Source: an uncultured Methylococcaceae bacterium
Lineage (GTDB): Bacteria; Pseudomonadota; Gammaproteobacteria; Methylococcales; Methylomonadaceae
DNA length: 55,541 nt
NCBI GenBank assembly: GCA_903928685.1
Contig: CAIYRS010000008.1
Coordinates: 1-55,541, forward strand
Reading direction: 5' to 3'
This document shows, one piece after another, positions 8,147 through 18,234 of the stretch (its first letter is position 1; each line of letters opens with the position of its first letter). The notes under the pieces were generated by a model. That model ran no database searches, had not been told where the DNA came from, and saw only the letters and a list, made by a program, of their open reading frames with translations. Position numbers and translations under genes: made by a program.

Positions 8147-9569
8147 AACTTATCAGCTGGTGTTGTTGGGCGTGGCAGGGTTGATGCTGCATGGCTGCGG
8201 CATTCCCGATTTAGCGGTGAAAAAGCCCGATTCGCAATTGCCCGACAGCTTTAAACCCGCACTTACCCAAAAAACCAATACCGCCAAAATCCAATGGAAG
8301 ACTTTTTTTGACGACCCCAACTTGTTAAGCCTGATCGACACGGCGGTCGCCAATAACAAAGAAGTCAACATTATGTTGCAGCGCATCAGCGTTGCCCAAA
8401 ATGAAATCCAAGCGCGGCGCGGGGAATACTTGCCGTTTGTAAACTTTGGCGCAGGTGCGGGCGGCGACAAAACCGCCGACTTCACCCGCAACGGCGCGGT
8501 TGAAGACAACCTAAACATCAAACCGGGCCAAGCTTTCCCGACCTTTTTGGGCGATTACCAATTCGGCCTGATTTCAATCTGGGAAGTGGATATTTGGAAA
8601 AAACTCCGCAACGCCACCAAAGTGGCAATGCTGGAGTACATGGCTTCCATTGAAGGCAAAAACTTTTTAGTGACCAACTTGGTCGCCGAAGTGGCGCATT
8701 CGTATTATGAATTGGCGGCCTTGGACAACCAGTTGGAAAATCTGGAACAAAACATTGCCATCCAGAAAAACGGTTTGGAAGTGGTGAAAGAACTGCAAAT
8801 GTACGCCCGCTCCACCACCTTGGCGGTCAAACGTTACGATGCGGAAGTCACCAAAAACCAAAGCAAACGTTATGAAATCAAGCAGCAAATAACTGAGGCG
8901 GAAAACCGCATCAACTTCCTGTTGGGGCGCACACCGCAGCCGATCAAACGCACCTCGGCGGGCTTTATGGACATCAAACCGAAAATGGTCGATGCTGGCA
9001 TCCCCTCGCAATTGCTGCAAAACCGCCCCGACATCCGCCAAGCCGAGTTGGAAATGTCCGCCGCCGATTTGAACATCCAAGTGGCGCGGGCGAATTTCTA
9101 TCCGTCTTTTGCCATCAAAGCTGGCGTGGGGTTTCAGGCGTTTGATCTTAAATACTTGATTAACACACCGGAATCCTTGGCGGCAATGGTCGTAGGTGAT
9201 TTGGTTGCGCCCGTGGTCAACAAAAATGCCATCATCGCGCAATACAAAAACGCCAACGCCCAACAAATCCAAGCGGCGTTTGAATACGAACAAAGCATCG
9301 TCAAAGCGTATGCCGAAGTCGCCAACCAACTGGCCAACATCGACAACTTGGGCAGCAACTACCAATTGAAGAAAAAACAAGTGGATTACCTGGTGCAATC
9401 CATCGACATTTCCAGCCAATTGTTCAAATCCGCCCGCGCCGATTATTTGGATATTCTGTTAACCCAACGCGATGCCTTGGACGCAAAAAAAGAACTGATT
9501 GAAACCAAGCAAAAGCAAATTATTGCTATGGTGGATTTGTATAAATCGCTAGGTGGGGGGTGGCAGTAG
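8133..9569 (+). CDS. RND outer-membrane efflux channel, NodT-type lipoprotein
   Basis: TolC/OprM-like outer-membrane factor of 478 residues. A lipobox (LMLHGCG, Cys about residue 22) predicts outer-membrane lipidation, as in OprM and NodT. Two long helical repeats are visible, each with the family's asparagine- and alanine-rich heptads. The characteristic LLQNRPDIRQAELEMSAA segment lies near 290. The gene starts inside the end of the pump gene, so all three parts come from one transcript. No terminator with a T-run follows directly. Confidence 0.94.
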   Translation: MFKNKTYQLVLLGVAGLMLHGCGIPDLAVKKPDSQLPDSFKPALTQKTNTAKIQWKTFFDDPNLLSLIDTAVANNKEVNIMLQRISVAQNEIQARRGEYLPFVNFGAGAGGDKTADFTRNGAVEDNLNIKPGQAFPTFLGDYQFGLISIWEVDIWKKLRNATKVAMLEYMASIEGKNFLVTNLVAEVAHSYYELAALDNQLENLEQNIAIQKNGLEVVKELQMYARSTTLAVKRYDAEVTKNQSKRYEIKQQITEAENRINFLLGRTPQPIKRTSAGFMDIKPKMVDAGIPSQLLQNRPDIRQAELEMSAADLNIQVARANFYPSFAIKAGVGFQAFDLKYLINTPESLAAMVVGDLVAPVVNKNAIIAQYKNANAQQIQAAFEYEQSIVKAYAEVANQLANIDNLGSNYQLKKKQVDYLVQSIDISSQLFKSARADYLDILLTQRDALDAKKELIETKQKQIIAMVDLYKSLGGGWQ

Positions 9570-10210
9570 CGGGGGTTGTCAAAACTCGCTCAAATTGGTT
9601 TGGAGAAATCAAGCTCAACTTATCCCGATCCCCTTGTTGATCGGGACGATATTTTACCAGGACGGCACGGGCTTGCTAAGTAATCTAACCGTCGCGTAGT
9701 TTTTGCGGATTTTCGGGCAGGACGCCCGGAAAATCTTTAGGTAAAAATAGCGACTCGCTTAAGAGTTTATCCTATTGGTTTTGTAGATTTGGATGTGTTT
9801 CAATTTCATCCCTGATTCCCAAAATGCTGTTGCTGATGTTATGTGCAGCGACCTCTTGATAAAAAGCAAGGATGACATAACGCTGTTTGTAAAATCGAAG
9901 TTGATTTTTTTAGATCAGTATCTGGCATATGCGTTTGGTATTCCGGGTGCTGACACCTTGCGGTGATCTTATCACTCCATGAACACCAGGCTATTCCCGC
10001 GCTTATGTTGAATGGAGCAGAGCGTGGAGATCGTGCCCGGTGTACCGAACATTCTCAGTGTATGGACGAGCTCAGCGATTATTGTACCAAGTCAGTAAAT
10101 AACAAAATATGCGCTATAACTGTATGTTCGGAAGCAACGCCTTGTTTTCTTGACCACTAGGGTGTTTTGCTTTAGTTTCCCGTTATTATCGAATTGAGTC
10201 CCCGCCTATT
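9570..10210. other. 640-base gap with hairpins, no supported gene
   Basis: Two inverted repeats are clear. TCCCGATC/GATCGGGA (9623-9630 and 9639-9646) has no T-run. A GATTTTCGGGC...GCCCGGAAAATC hairpin (about 9708-9734) has a loop, CAGGACGCC, that resembles the hairpin at 25169. The 65-codon frame at 9963-10160 has no recognisable features and I do not support it. The last 60 bases should hold the xseA promoter. Confidence 0.4.
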
Positions 10211-11584
10211 ATGGAAACCCCAAGCCGTAACGTGTTAACGGTTAGCCAATTAAACCGTGCCGCCAGCCAATTGCTTAACGAGCATTTTTTTAGTGTTTTA
10301 GTGGAAGGTGAGCTATCAAACGTCAGTATGCCTGCGTCTGGACACTGGTATTTTTCGCTAAAAGACAGTAACGCCCAAATTCGCTGCGCCATGTTTAAAA
10401 ACCAGCAGCGTAGGCAAATACTGAAACCGGAAAATGGCAAGCACGTTATTGTTAAGGCGCAAGTGAGCCTTTATGAGCCGCGCGGCGATTACCAATTAAT
10501 TGTTGACAGCATGGAAGCGGCGGGCGATGGCGTTTTGCGCCGCGCATTTGATGCCTTAAAACAAAAGCTAGCCGATGAAGGCTTGTTTGCGGCTAGCCAT
10601 AAAAAACCGCTGCCTGCCCTGCCCGCTTGTATTGGCGTTATCACCTCACCGACTGGCGCGGCTATCCGCGATATTATAACCGTGCTTAAGCGCCGCTTTC
10701 CCGCCATACCCGTGGTTATTTATCCGGTTGCCGTTCAAGGTGAGCAAGCCAAGTATGAAATCGCCAAAGCCTTGGCTTCGGCAAATAACAATCCGCGTTG
10801 CGATGTGCTGATTTTAGGTCGCGGTGGCGGTTCCTTGGAAGATTTGTGGGCGTTTAATGAGGAAGTGGTCGCCCGTGCCATTTTTGCCAGTGATATTCCG
10901 GTGATTGCTGCCATAGGTCATGAAACCGATGTCACCATCGCCGATTTTGTTGCCGATGTCCGCGCCGCTACACCTTCGGCAGCGGCAGAATATGCTGTAC
11001 CCGATCAAGCCAGTTGGCGTAATCGCTTTGTGGATTTAGAAAGCCGTCTTAGCAAGTTGATGCGCCAGCAATTGACGCAACAACAGCAATCTTTAGGCTG
11101 GTTGGACAAGCGTTTACAGCAACAACACCCTAAGCAACGTTTAATGCGTTTTGCCCAAACATTAGATGATTTGGATACCCGTTTACTGCAAGCAATTCAG
11201 ATAAAACTGCAACAACGCCACAGCCAGCTGGCGCATAAATCTGCACAATTGTGGCAGCATAATCCGGCAATCCGCTTAACCATCTACCAACAACGGCAAC
11301 AGCATTTAAGCCAGCGCTTAGCGGCGGCGATGAATCGCTGCATGGACAAACACCAGCAGCGTTTGGCGAATGCCAGCCAAACTTTGCACGCCGTCAGCCC
11401 GCTGGCAACCTTAAGCCGGGGTTATGCGCTGGCGACTATCGATGGCTCGGCGGAAATTGTCCGCTCAGCTACACATGTTAAAGTCGGCGATGTGCTTTGT
11501 GTGCAATTAGGCCAAGGCCGTGTCACTAGCTCAGTGAGTGTTGTAGAAACTGATGTTTTTCTGAATTCGCAATTAACAAATTAA
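10211..11584 (+). CDS. xseA: Exodeoxyribonuclease VII large subunit
   Basis: Catalytic subunit of the single-strand-specific exonuclease VII, which degrades ssDNA from both ends in repair. An N-terminal OB fold spans about residues 8-105 (SVLVEGELSNVSMPASGHWYF). The nuclease domain follows, with ITSPTGAAIRDI, GRGGGSLEDLWAFNEE and GHETDVTIADFVADVRAATPSAAAE. The C terminus is a long Gln-rich coiled coil that binds many copies of XseB. Length 457 is normal. The gene stands alone; xseB is not in the window. Confidence 0.96.
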   Translation: METPSRNVLTVSQLNRAASQLLNEHFFSVLVEGELSNVSMPASGHWYFSLKDSNAQIRCAMFKNQQRRQILKPENGKHVIVKAQVSLYEPRGDYQLIVDSMEAAGDGVLRRAFDALKQKLADEGLFAASHKKPLPALPACIGVITSPTGAAIRDIITVLKRRFPAIPVVIYPVAVQGEQAKYEIAKALASANNNPRCDVLILGRGGGSLEDLWAFNEEVVARAIFASDIPVIAAIGHETDVTIADFVADVRAATPSAAAEYAVPDQASWRNRFVDLESRLSKLMRQQLTQQQQSLGWLDKRLQQQHPKQRLMRFAQTLDDLDTRLLQAIQIKLQQRHSQLAHKSAQLWQHNPAIRLTIYQQRQQHLSQRLAAAMNRCMDKHQQRLANASQTLHAVSPLATLSRGYALATIDGSAEIVRSATHVKVGDVLCVQLGQGRVTSSVSVVETDVFLNSQLTN

Positions 11585-11703
11585 GGTTTTGTTTACTGCA
11601 TGATGGATTTGCGCCTGAGGTGGTGAATTTATTATCGTTTTTGCAGTAAAAAACATGTTCTTTACTCCAACCACATAAAAATCATTGCAAGCTATTTTGA
11701 GAA

Positions 11704-13161
11704 TTATTTACGCCAAAATTCCGGCACGAATAAGATAACAATAGAAAAGATTTGCACCCGGCCTAGCAACATTGCAAATGTGCAAACATTGGTTTGAAAA
11801 TCGGATAACACCCCATAATTAGAGGCCGGCCCGACCAAATTTAAACCTGGCCCAGCATTGTTAAAACAGGCGATGATTGCGGTGAATGCGGTGATAAAAT
11901 CCAAGCCACTAAGCAGAAGCGTGAACACTAAAATTACGATACAAATGAAATAGAGGAAAATAAAGCCAGTAACCGAGGTGACGATGTTATCGTGAATGGT
12001 ACTGCTGCCGATTTTTAACGGCTTTATGGCATTCGGATGGATGAATTTAAACATTTCCAGCCGGGCTTGCTTCATTAAAATAATGGTGCGGATCATACGG
12101 ATACCACCACCTGTCGAGCCTGTCGATACCGAAATACTGCTCAGAAACAACATCCACATAGGCACAAAAATAGGCCATAAATTAAAGTCTTGGGTCATAA
12201 AACCGGAGGTAGTTGCTACTGTGACTAAGTTAAAGGTAGCGTGACGCAGACAGGTTAAAAACTCTGGGTAGGTCTGGTTGTACCAAAGTACGCTGGCAGC
12301 TAATACACAGCTGCCCAGTACCGCAATTAACATCCCCCATACTTCCACGTCTTTTTTGTACGGTGAAAATGAACGTTTACGCAGCGCTAAAAAATGCGTG
12401 GCAAAATTCATTGCCGCTATTAATTGGAAAAACGTCAGCACCATTTCAATGGGTAAGGAATTAAAAAAGCCAACGCTAGTATCGTGGGTGGAGAATCCTC
12501 CTAAACTCATCGCCGCAAAAGCATGGCAAACCGCATCAAACCAGCCCATGCCCGCCAATTTTAAACACACGATGCACAACAGTGTGATTACCACATAAGC
12601 AACCCAAAGGGATTTTGCTGCTTGGGCAATTCGTGGTGGCAATTCCGATTCTTTTACCGAACCTGGCGATTCCGATTTCAGTAATTGCATCCCCCCAACC
12701 CCTAAAATAGGCAACACAGCTACGGCAAACACGATGATGCCAATGCCGCCAAACCAGGTCAGCTCATGCCGCCATAAATTCACCGCCATAGGCAAATAGT
12801 CTAAGCCGCTTAACGTGGTTGCGCCCGTGGTTGTCAATGCGGAAATGACTTCAAAGTACGCGTCAACAAATTTGAAATCCGGCAATTGCAGCATCAATGG
12901 CAAGGTACAAAATACCGATGCTAACGACCAGCACAAAGTCACTAATAAAAAACTGGCTTGTTGGGAGATTTTTTTAGGGGCGTTTTTGGTGACAAAAAAC
13001 AATAAATAACCCGTTAATAAGCTAATTGCCGTACCTTGGTAAAACGCTAAGGTAGCGCCGTCATCAAAGGCCAGCGAGGTTAATAGGCAAGTTGCCATTA
13101 AGGCACCAAAGCCCATAATCACTACGCCAAGTACATGAAAAATGGTAGGCAAACTATTCAT
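11704..13161 (-). CDS. trkH: Trk potassium uptake, membrane subunit TrkH
   Basis: K+-translocating membrane protein of the Trk system, 485 residues with four M1-P-M2 repeats. Pore loops carrying the filter glycines are visible: TTTGATTLSG, SLGGFSTHD, TTSGFM and NNAGPGL. The motif WFGGIGIIVFAVAVLPILGVGGMQL marks the first repeats. It works with the NAD-binding regulator TrkA, encoded just upstream on the same strand. A hairpin with a T-rich tail separates them and may reduce trkH expression relative to trkA. Confidence 0.95.
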   Translation of the reverse strand: MNSLPTIFHVLGVVIMGFGALMATCLLTSLAFDDGATLAFYQGTAISLLTGYLLFFVTKNAPKKISQQASFLLVTLCWSLASVFCTLPLMLQLPDFKFVDAYFEVISALTTTGATTLSGLDYLPMAVNLWRHELTWFGGIGIIVFAVAVLPILGVGGMQLLKSESPGSVKESELPPRIAQAAKSLWVAYVVITLLCIVCLKLAGMGWFDAVCHAFAAMSLGGFSTHDTSVGFFNSLPIEMVLTFFQLIAAMNFATHFLALRKRSFSPYKKDVEVWGMLIAVLGSCVLAASVLWYNQTYPEFLTCLRHATFNLVTVATTSGFMTQDFNLWPIFVPMWMLFLSSISVSTGSTGGGIRMIRTIILMKQARLEMFKFIHPNAIKPLKIGSSTIHDNIVTSVTGFIFLYFICIVILVFTLLLSGLDFITAFTAIIACFNNAGPGLNLVGPASNYGVLSDFQTNVCTFAMLLGRVQIFSIVILFVPEFWRK

Positions 13162-13190
13162 CGCTATGTTTTAAAAATCTATGCGGCATT

Positions 13191-13226
13191 AAAAAGGAAA
13201 ACCCCAAAACAGTCGTTTTGAGGTTT
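13191..13226 (-). terminator. Hairpin terminator between trkA and trkH
   Basis: Read on the minus strand, AAACCTCAAAAC and GTTTTGGGGTTT pair with one mismatch around a 4-base loop. A TTTTCCTTTTT tail follows. It lies directly after the trkA stop, so it is probably a terminator or attenuator ahead of trkH. Confidence 0.65.
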
Positions 13227-13240
13227 GCTTTGATGGGGTA

Positions 13241-14602
13241 TCAAATGGGTTGGAATATTTTTTCAATATTGGCGACTAATTTTTTATCGATAGCAAACAT
13301 CACCACATGATCATTTTCTTCAAAAACGGTATCGTGATGGATGGGTATAACTTGCTGATTGCGGATCAACGCGCCAAGTACCACACCTTCCGGTAATTTA
13401 ACGGCATTGACGGCGTAACCAACCACAGAATTAACGCCATTGCCACGATGGGCAATGGCCTCGATTGCCTCAGAAGTGCCGCCACATAAAGAACTCACTT
13501 GCGCGACATCACCACGGCGGACATGTTTAAGGATGCTGCCTAGGGTTTCTTGATTGGGGAGTACTACCACGTCAATGCCCGTATTTGGCAATAATTTGCT
13601 GTAGGATGCGTGGTTAATCAGGCAGATGGCTTTGCGTGCGCCTAAATTTTTCGCTAAGGACGCAGAAATGATATTGACGCCATCGTTATTAGTGATGGCA
13701 CAAAATAAGTCGGTGGTTTCTATGCCTTCTTCCAACAGCAAGGATTCATCGGCACAATCGCCAAGTAAGACGATGGTTTTGTCGAGATCATTGGCTATTT
13801 TCTTAGCGCGGCTATTGTCTTTCTCAATAATTTTTACTTGATGGTCTTTTTCTAAAGCCAGCGCCAAACGTTTGCCGACATGACCGCCGCCAGCAATGAT
13901 AATGCGTTTTAACGGTTGCTCTAGTTTGTTTAAGGCTTTTAACACCCGTGCTACTTCTTTTCTGGGCGCGACAAAAAACACTTCATCATCCGTTTTTATA
14001 ATCGCTTGGCCATCAACAACTATCGGTAATCCATCCCTAAAAACGGCAGCTACCCGCACATGACCATCGGTAAATTTATCTTTTAAGGCACTGATTTTTT
14101 TACCTGTCAAGAAACCACCATCGACAACTTTCACTGAAAACAATCGGACTAAACCGCCTGCAAAATCTGAAATATGCAATACGCCAGGGAAATCCACCAA
14201 ATTACGGATGGATTCCATGACGATTTGTTCTGGGCTGATGACATGATTGACGGGTATCCCTTGCGGGCCAAACAATTGCGGATGGGTAAGGTAATCGATA
14301 GCGCGGACGCGGGCGATGGTTTTCGGACGGCTGTATAAGGTATTGATAATCAGGCAGGCCAACATATTGGTTTCATCGCGGTCTGTTACCGCGATGACAA
14401 TATCTGCATCTTTAACCCCGGCTTGCTCTAACACACTCGGATGAGCGGCATTGCCTGTGACTGTCGCTATATCAAAGCGCTCTTTTAAGGCTTCTAGCAA
14501 GTCGGGTTTAAAGTCGATAACTACAATATCGTTTTCTTCACCAGCGAGTGCTTCTGCTACTGATGAGCCAGTAACGCCAGCACCAAGAATAAGAATTTTC
14601 AA
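13241..14602 (-). CDS. trkA: Trk potassium uptake, NAD-binding regulator TrkA
   Basis: Cytoplasmic gating subunit of the Trk K+ transporter, 453 residues in two RCK repeats. Each has a Rossmann fold with a glycine-rich loop (GAGVTGSSVAE at residue 7 and IAGGGHVGKRLA about 235) followed by a TrkA-C domain. Bound NAD(H) or ATP/ADP is known to gate K+ flow through TrkH. The gene begins 36 bases after the stop of the glucan synthase gene, so the two are probably cotranscribed. Confidence 0.95.
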   Translation of the reverse strand: MKILILGAGVTGSSVAEALAGEENDIVVIDFKPDLLEALKERFDIATVTGNAAHPSVLEQAGVKDADIVIAVTDRDETNMLACLIINTLYSRPKTIARVRAIDYLTHPQLFGPQGIPVNHVISPEQIVMESIRNLVDFPGVLHISDFAGGLVRLFSVKVVDGGFLTGKKISALKDKFTDGHVRVAAVFRDGLPIVVDGQAIIKTDDEVFFVAPRKEVARVLKALNKLEQPLKRIIIAGGGHVGKRLALALEKDHQVKIIEKDNSRAKKIANDLDKTIVLLGDCADESLLLEEGIETTDLFCAITNNDGVNIISASLAKNLGARKAICLINHASYSKLLPNTGIDVVVLPNQETLGSILKHVRRGDVAQVSSLCGGTSEAIEAIAHRGNGVNSVVGYAVNAVKLPEGVVLGALIRNQQVIPIHHDTVFEENDHVVMFAIDKKLVANIEKIFQPI

Positions 14603-14638
14603 GTGTTTACCTGTTATTACTGGTTGCTAAAAACGCGG

Positions 14639-17239
14639 TTATTCATCCATCTCTTCGGACAATACCTTGCTGCCAAAATAACTTGGGGCAACGCTGACTA
14701 ATAACGTCACCAAGGTAGCAATATAAGGCACGGCTTGTACGGATAAAATGGAAATCCAAAGCTTACCCGTGAGATTGTCAAAATGTTCTAAAGAGGCAAC
14801 GGCAATAATCCCAGCTGTCAAGAAAAACAATAAAATCAATTCTTGTCTAATGACCATTAAACCTGCAAATAACGGCCCCTGTTTTTCGTATTTAGGGGTA
14901 CGCATAAATGGTTTGCCTGAGGTGAACAAGCCTTGCATTGTGCCTCTGGCGACGGTGTGTGTTAACGACAATCCCGTTAAAGCCGCACCTAAAGACTGCC
15001 CAATAGAACAAGGGACACGCGCTTGATACAGCCATAAACCACGCAAAACTTTAAAGGTAAATAAGCCGATTGTGGGCAATAAGAAAGCATCAATTGGCAA
15101 TTCACTATGGATAGGGTCGTAGACAATCAAGGCCGTCAACAGCAAGCTTGTAAAGGTGAAAACCAAAGCCAAAGCATCAGAAAACCAAGGCAACCAGCCT
15201 GCCACAAAATAATAGCGTTGTGCCGATGTTAAAGGTGATTTCTTACCAGGAATGAAGCTGCGCCAATGGGCTTTGATAATCTGCATAGCGCCGTAAACCC
15301 AGCGGAAACGTTGGGTCATGTAGCCAGAAAAAGTATCTGGCATCAGGCCGCGACCAAAAGAATCTTTCACATACACAGAGTCGTAGCCAGCTTCGTATAA
15401 GCGCAAGCCTAATTCGCTATCTTCACAAATACACCACTCAGCCCAATTACCAACTTCCAATAAGGCGGACTTTCTAATCATGGTCATTGTGCCATGTTGG
15501 ATGATGGCGTTGTATTCGTTACGTTGCACCATGCCGATATTAAAAAATCCGGCATATTCCCAATAACAAAAGTTTTTAAAGCTGCTTAAATCACGATCCC
15601 GGTAATCTTGCGGGGATTGTACGAAGCCGACGTTTTCATTATCAAAATACGGCACCATACATTTCAGCCAATCTGGTGACAGCACATAATCGCTGTCGAT
15701 AACCGCAATAATTTCGGCATCAGGCGCAGTTTGCTCCAAGGCATGGTTGATAGCACCCGCTTTAAATCCAGGCCAGTTTTCCAAATGGAAAAACCGGAAG
15801 TTTGGCCCTAAGCGTTCACAATCATCACGCACTGGTTCCCAAACGGCAGGGTCTTTGGTGTTGTTATCCATCACCAAAACTTCCAAATTGGGGTAATCAA
15901 CCTTTGCCAAAGCTTCTAAGGTTTTTCTCACCATCATTGGCGGTTCATTATGGATGGGCAAATGTAGCGATACTTTGGGGTATTTGAAATCCGGTGACGG
16001 TGTCAACGGTTGGAATGTGCGGGCGGTTTTGCGGTGCCAAATCACTTCGGCAATTTCCAAGCTTTCTATCAATAAAATAGTGATAGCTAAAATCTGCATG
16101 GAAATTAATATCACCCAAAAGAAAATGGTGAGCGGCGTTTGGTATTGCTGTGCGCCAATTGATGCCACCCAAAATATAGTAGAGGCGGCAAGATTGGTTA
16201 TCAGGCCAAAAAACAACATGCCTGGCAGCTTAAGGCTACGACGAGTAAACAAGAACAACGCCATCAACACAATACTGAATATCGCTGCGCCCATTGCCCA
16301 GTTTTCCCAGCTTGGTAAGGTCAATACATCACCTTCCATAGGATATTTGGCTTCACGGTCGGCGTTAAAAATACCCCAATACGCACCAGCCGAACCTTCA
16401 ATGGCTTGCTTCCAAGGTTGGTCAAAAGCTTCGACGATGTAGTAAGTGACTTTTTCTTGATCGGCACGGTTTAAAAACTCACGCAATACTTTGGCTTGAT
16501 TGGAAATTGACGCGGTAGCATGGCGGGCGGGTTGCCCATCAGAAGGCCAACCAATTTCGGTAATAACGACAGGCTTGTTCGGATAAGCTTTTTGTACTTC
16601 GTGGTAACGGTCAAAAATATAATCGACGGCATCATCAGCAGAAATACCTTCCCAATAAGGCAATACGTGTACCGCGATAAAATCGACTTCATCGACCAAT
16701 TTAGGATGCTTCAGCCATTCAGCCCAAGTTTCAGAGGTACTAACAGGCCGCCAATTGCGCTTTTTTACTTCACGGATGTATTCAATCAACTGCTCTTCGG
16801 TAATATCTGCCCGTAACATCACCTCGTTACCGACCATCAAGCGGATAATCTTCGGGTTATCCTGACGGCTAACATTAATCAGCGTCTCTATTTCTTGTTT
16901 ATTCTTTTCCAGATTGCCATCTATCCATGCACCCAAAGTAACATTCAGATTATGTTTGGCAGCAATATCAGCAATCTTATGCTGTCCACGCAACATACTA
17001 TAAGTACGGATGGCGTGTACCTTATTCTCTAAAAGAGCGAAATCCTTATCTATATCTTCTTCACTAACAATTAAGTTATCCTGCGGTTTATCGCTTTTGC
17101 GTGTTGGATCATACGTCACTCCCATGGTGGTTTTTGTCCAAGGTTGCAATTGGAGCGGGTTATTAACATAGCTCCATATACTGAAATTAACGACAACCAG
17201 TAATGCAAGCGCAAGAATAGTGGCTATTTTTTTTATCAT
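14639..17239 (-). CDS. ndvB: NdvB-like beta-glucan synthase, GH17-GT2 fusion
   Basis: An 866-residue inner-membrane protein with two enzymatic parts. After one N-terminal helix comes a periplasmic GH17-like domain (about 35-300), with the likely acid/base in GNEV (about 139) and nucleophile in TEIGWPS (about 228). Such domains act on beta-1,3-glucans and can remodel or transfer chains. Membrane helices and a processive GT2 domain follow, with DSD in AVIDSDYVLS, CEDSELGLRLYEAG and QRFRW, then more helices. The same arrangement is known in the Pseudomonas NdvB proteins that make periplasmic beta-(1,3)-glucans. trkA and trkH follow, suggesting a shared osmotic role. The symbol is by architecture; the product is unproven. 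Confidence 0.82.
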   Translation of the reverse strand: MIKKIATILALALLVVVNFSIWSYVNNPLQLQPWTKTTMGVTYDPTRKSDKPQDNLIVSEEDIDKDFALLENKVHAIRTYSMLRGQHKIADIAAKHNLNVTLGAWIDGNLEKNKQEIETLINVSRQDNPKIIRLMVGNEVMLRADITEEQLIEYIREVKKRNWRPVSTSETWAEWLKHPKLVDEVDFIAVHVLPYWEGISADDAVDYIFDRYHEVQKAYPNKPVVITEIGWPSDGQPARHATASISNQAKVLREFLNRADQEKVTYYIVEAFDQPWKQAIEGSAGAYWGIFNADREAKYPMEGDVLTLPSWENWAMGAAIFSIVLMALFLFTRRSLKLPGMLFFGLITNLAASTIFWVASIGAQQYQTPLTIFFWVILISMQILAITILLIESLEIAEVIWHRKTARTFQPLTPSPDFKYPKVSLHLPIHNEPPMMVRKTLEALAKVDYPNLEVLVMDNNTKDPAVWEPVRDDCERLGPNFRFFHLENWPGFKAGAINHALEQTAPDAEIIAVIDSDYVLSPDWLKCMVPYFDNENVGFVQSPQDYRDRDLSSFKNFCYWEYAGFFNIGMVQRNEYNAIIQHGTMTMIRKSALLEVGNWAEWCICEDSELGLRLYEAGYDSVYVKDSFGRGLMPDTFSGYMTQRFRWVYGAMQIIKAHWRSFIPGKKSPLTSAQRYYFVAGWLPWFSDALALVFTFTSLLLTALIVYDPIHSELPIDAFLLPTIGLFTFKVLRGLWLYQARVPCSIGQSLGAALTGLSLTHTVARGTMQGLFTSGKPFMRTPKYEKQGPLFAGLMVIRQELILLFFLTAGIIAVASLEHFDNLTGKLWISILSVQAVPYIATLVTLLVSVAPSYFGSKVLSEEMDE

Positions 17240-17778
17240 TTAGGGTACTCGGGGGTTCGTTTGCTACGAGGATATGGGAATTTGGAGGAGCGTAATTATT
17301 TAGCAATGCTAACTTAAAAGATTTTTGCCTATTTTACACGGCTTCTAAATGTATTTAGAAATTATTTAACCGAATAATAGGACTGCATAAAAACTAATTG
17401 TTTAGTCCCGTATTCAACTGCAATGTAAGTACTGCCCGACACCTTTCTTGTCCGTTTTAAATAGTTTGCCAAAATGATAAGCCATCCATATTTTCAGACT
17501 GCATCATATTTCAATCCAAATATGCCACTTCAATCGAATTTCACAACAGGACATGCGTCTTAGCGCCTATTTGATTGCCCAAAGTAATGAAATCGACATA
17601 CTTATTTTGAGCTTAACTATTCCGTATTAAGCTACAAATGACCAAATAGATTTTAAGTAAAGCCACAAAGAGAAATTTAGTTGGAAAAGTAACCAATGAA
17701 AAAACTAAAACTGTAATAAAATACTCTGTTTTGAATATTTACGCCGAGTTATCGGCATACCTAAAACGGTGGCTAACT
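17240..17778. other. AT-rich gap upstream of nrdR, no gene seen
   Basis: A 539-base AT-rich stretch between divergent genes must hold the promoter of the glucan synthase gene and that of the long nrdR-rib operon. I see no convincing coding frame, FMN riboswitch or other structured leader. A TAATAAAATACT segment near 17715 could serve as a -10 region for nrdR, but this is weak. Confidence 0.4.
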
Positions 17779-18234
17779 ATGCGATGTCCGTTTTGTGCCG
17801 CACACGACACCCGTGTCCTTGATTCCAGATTAGCGAACGAAGGCGACCAAGTCCGGCGTCGTCGCGAATGCACTGCCTGTAAAGAACGCTTCACCACCTT
17901 TGAAATGGTTGAACTGGCTCTGCCGCGTGTGATTAAACGCGATGGCGTCCGCGAACCCTTTGATGAAAAAAAACTCCGTTCCGGCATGTTGAAAGCCTTA
18001 GAGAAACGGCCTGTGGTTAGCGATGATATTGAAGCTGCCATCAACCGCATCAAACACAGCTTAATGACCAACGGCGAGCGGGAAATCACCGCCCAAGATT
18101 TAGGCGAAAAAGTCATGAAAGAACTCAGCCTTTTGGATCACGTCGCGTTTGTCCGCTTCGCTTCAGTCTACCGAAGCTTTCAAGATGTTAGCGAATTTAC
18201 CGAAATGATCGCCGACCTACAAAATAAAATCTGA
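17779..18234 (+). CDS. nrdR: Transcriptional repressor NrdR
   Basis: ATP/dATP-sensing repressor of ribonucleotide reductase genes. It has an N-terminal zinc ribbon (MRCPFC...CTAC) and an ATP-cone (about 48-138). The open frame extends 16 codons further upstream, but the family always starts MRCPFC. The ATG at 17779 is preceded by GGTGG at a proper distance and gives 151 aa, the normal size. Its stop overlaps the ribD start by one base (TGATG). An nrdR-ribD pairing is common in gammaproteobacteria. Confidence 0.95.
   Translation: MRCPFCAAHDTRVLDSRLANEGDQVRRRRECTACKERFTTFEMVELALPRVIKRDGVREPFDEKKLRSGMLKALEKRPVVSDDIEAAINRIKHSLMTNGEREITAQDLGEKVMKELSLLDHVAFVRFASVYRSFQDVSEFTEMIADLQNKI

Noticed and set aside
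8667-9419. 250-codon minus-strand frame opposite the efflux channel gene
   Set aside because: His/Gln/Val-rich shadow of a well-supported gene.
9963-10160. 65-codon frame upstream of xseA
   Set aside because: No recognisable motif, no ribosome site and no partner; probably chance.
11592-11650. TTTACTGCA/TGCAGTAAA inverted repeat after xseA
   Set aside because: The 9-base arms are 41 bases apart with no T-run; too weak to call a terminator or operator.
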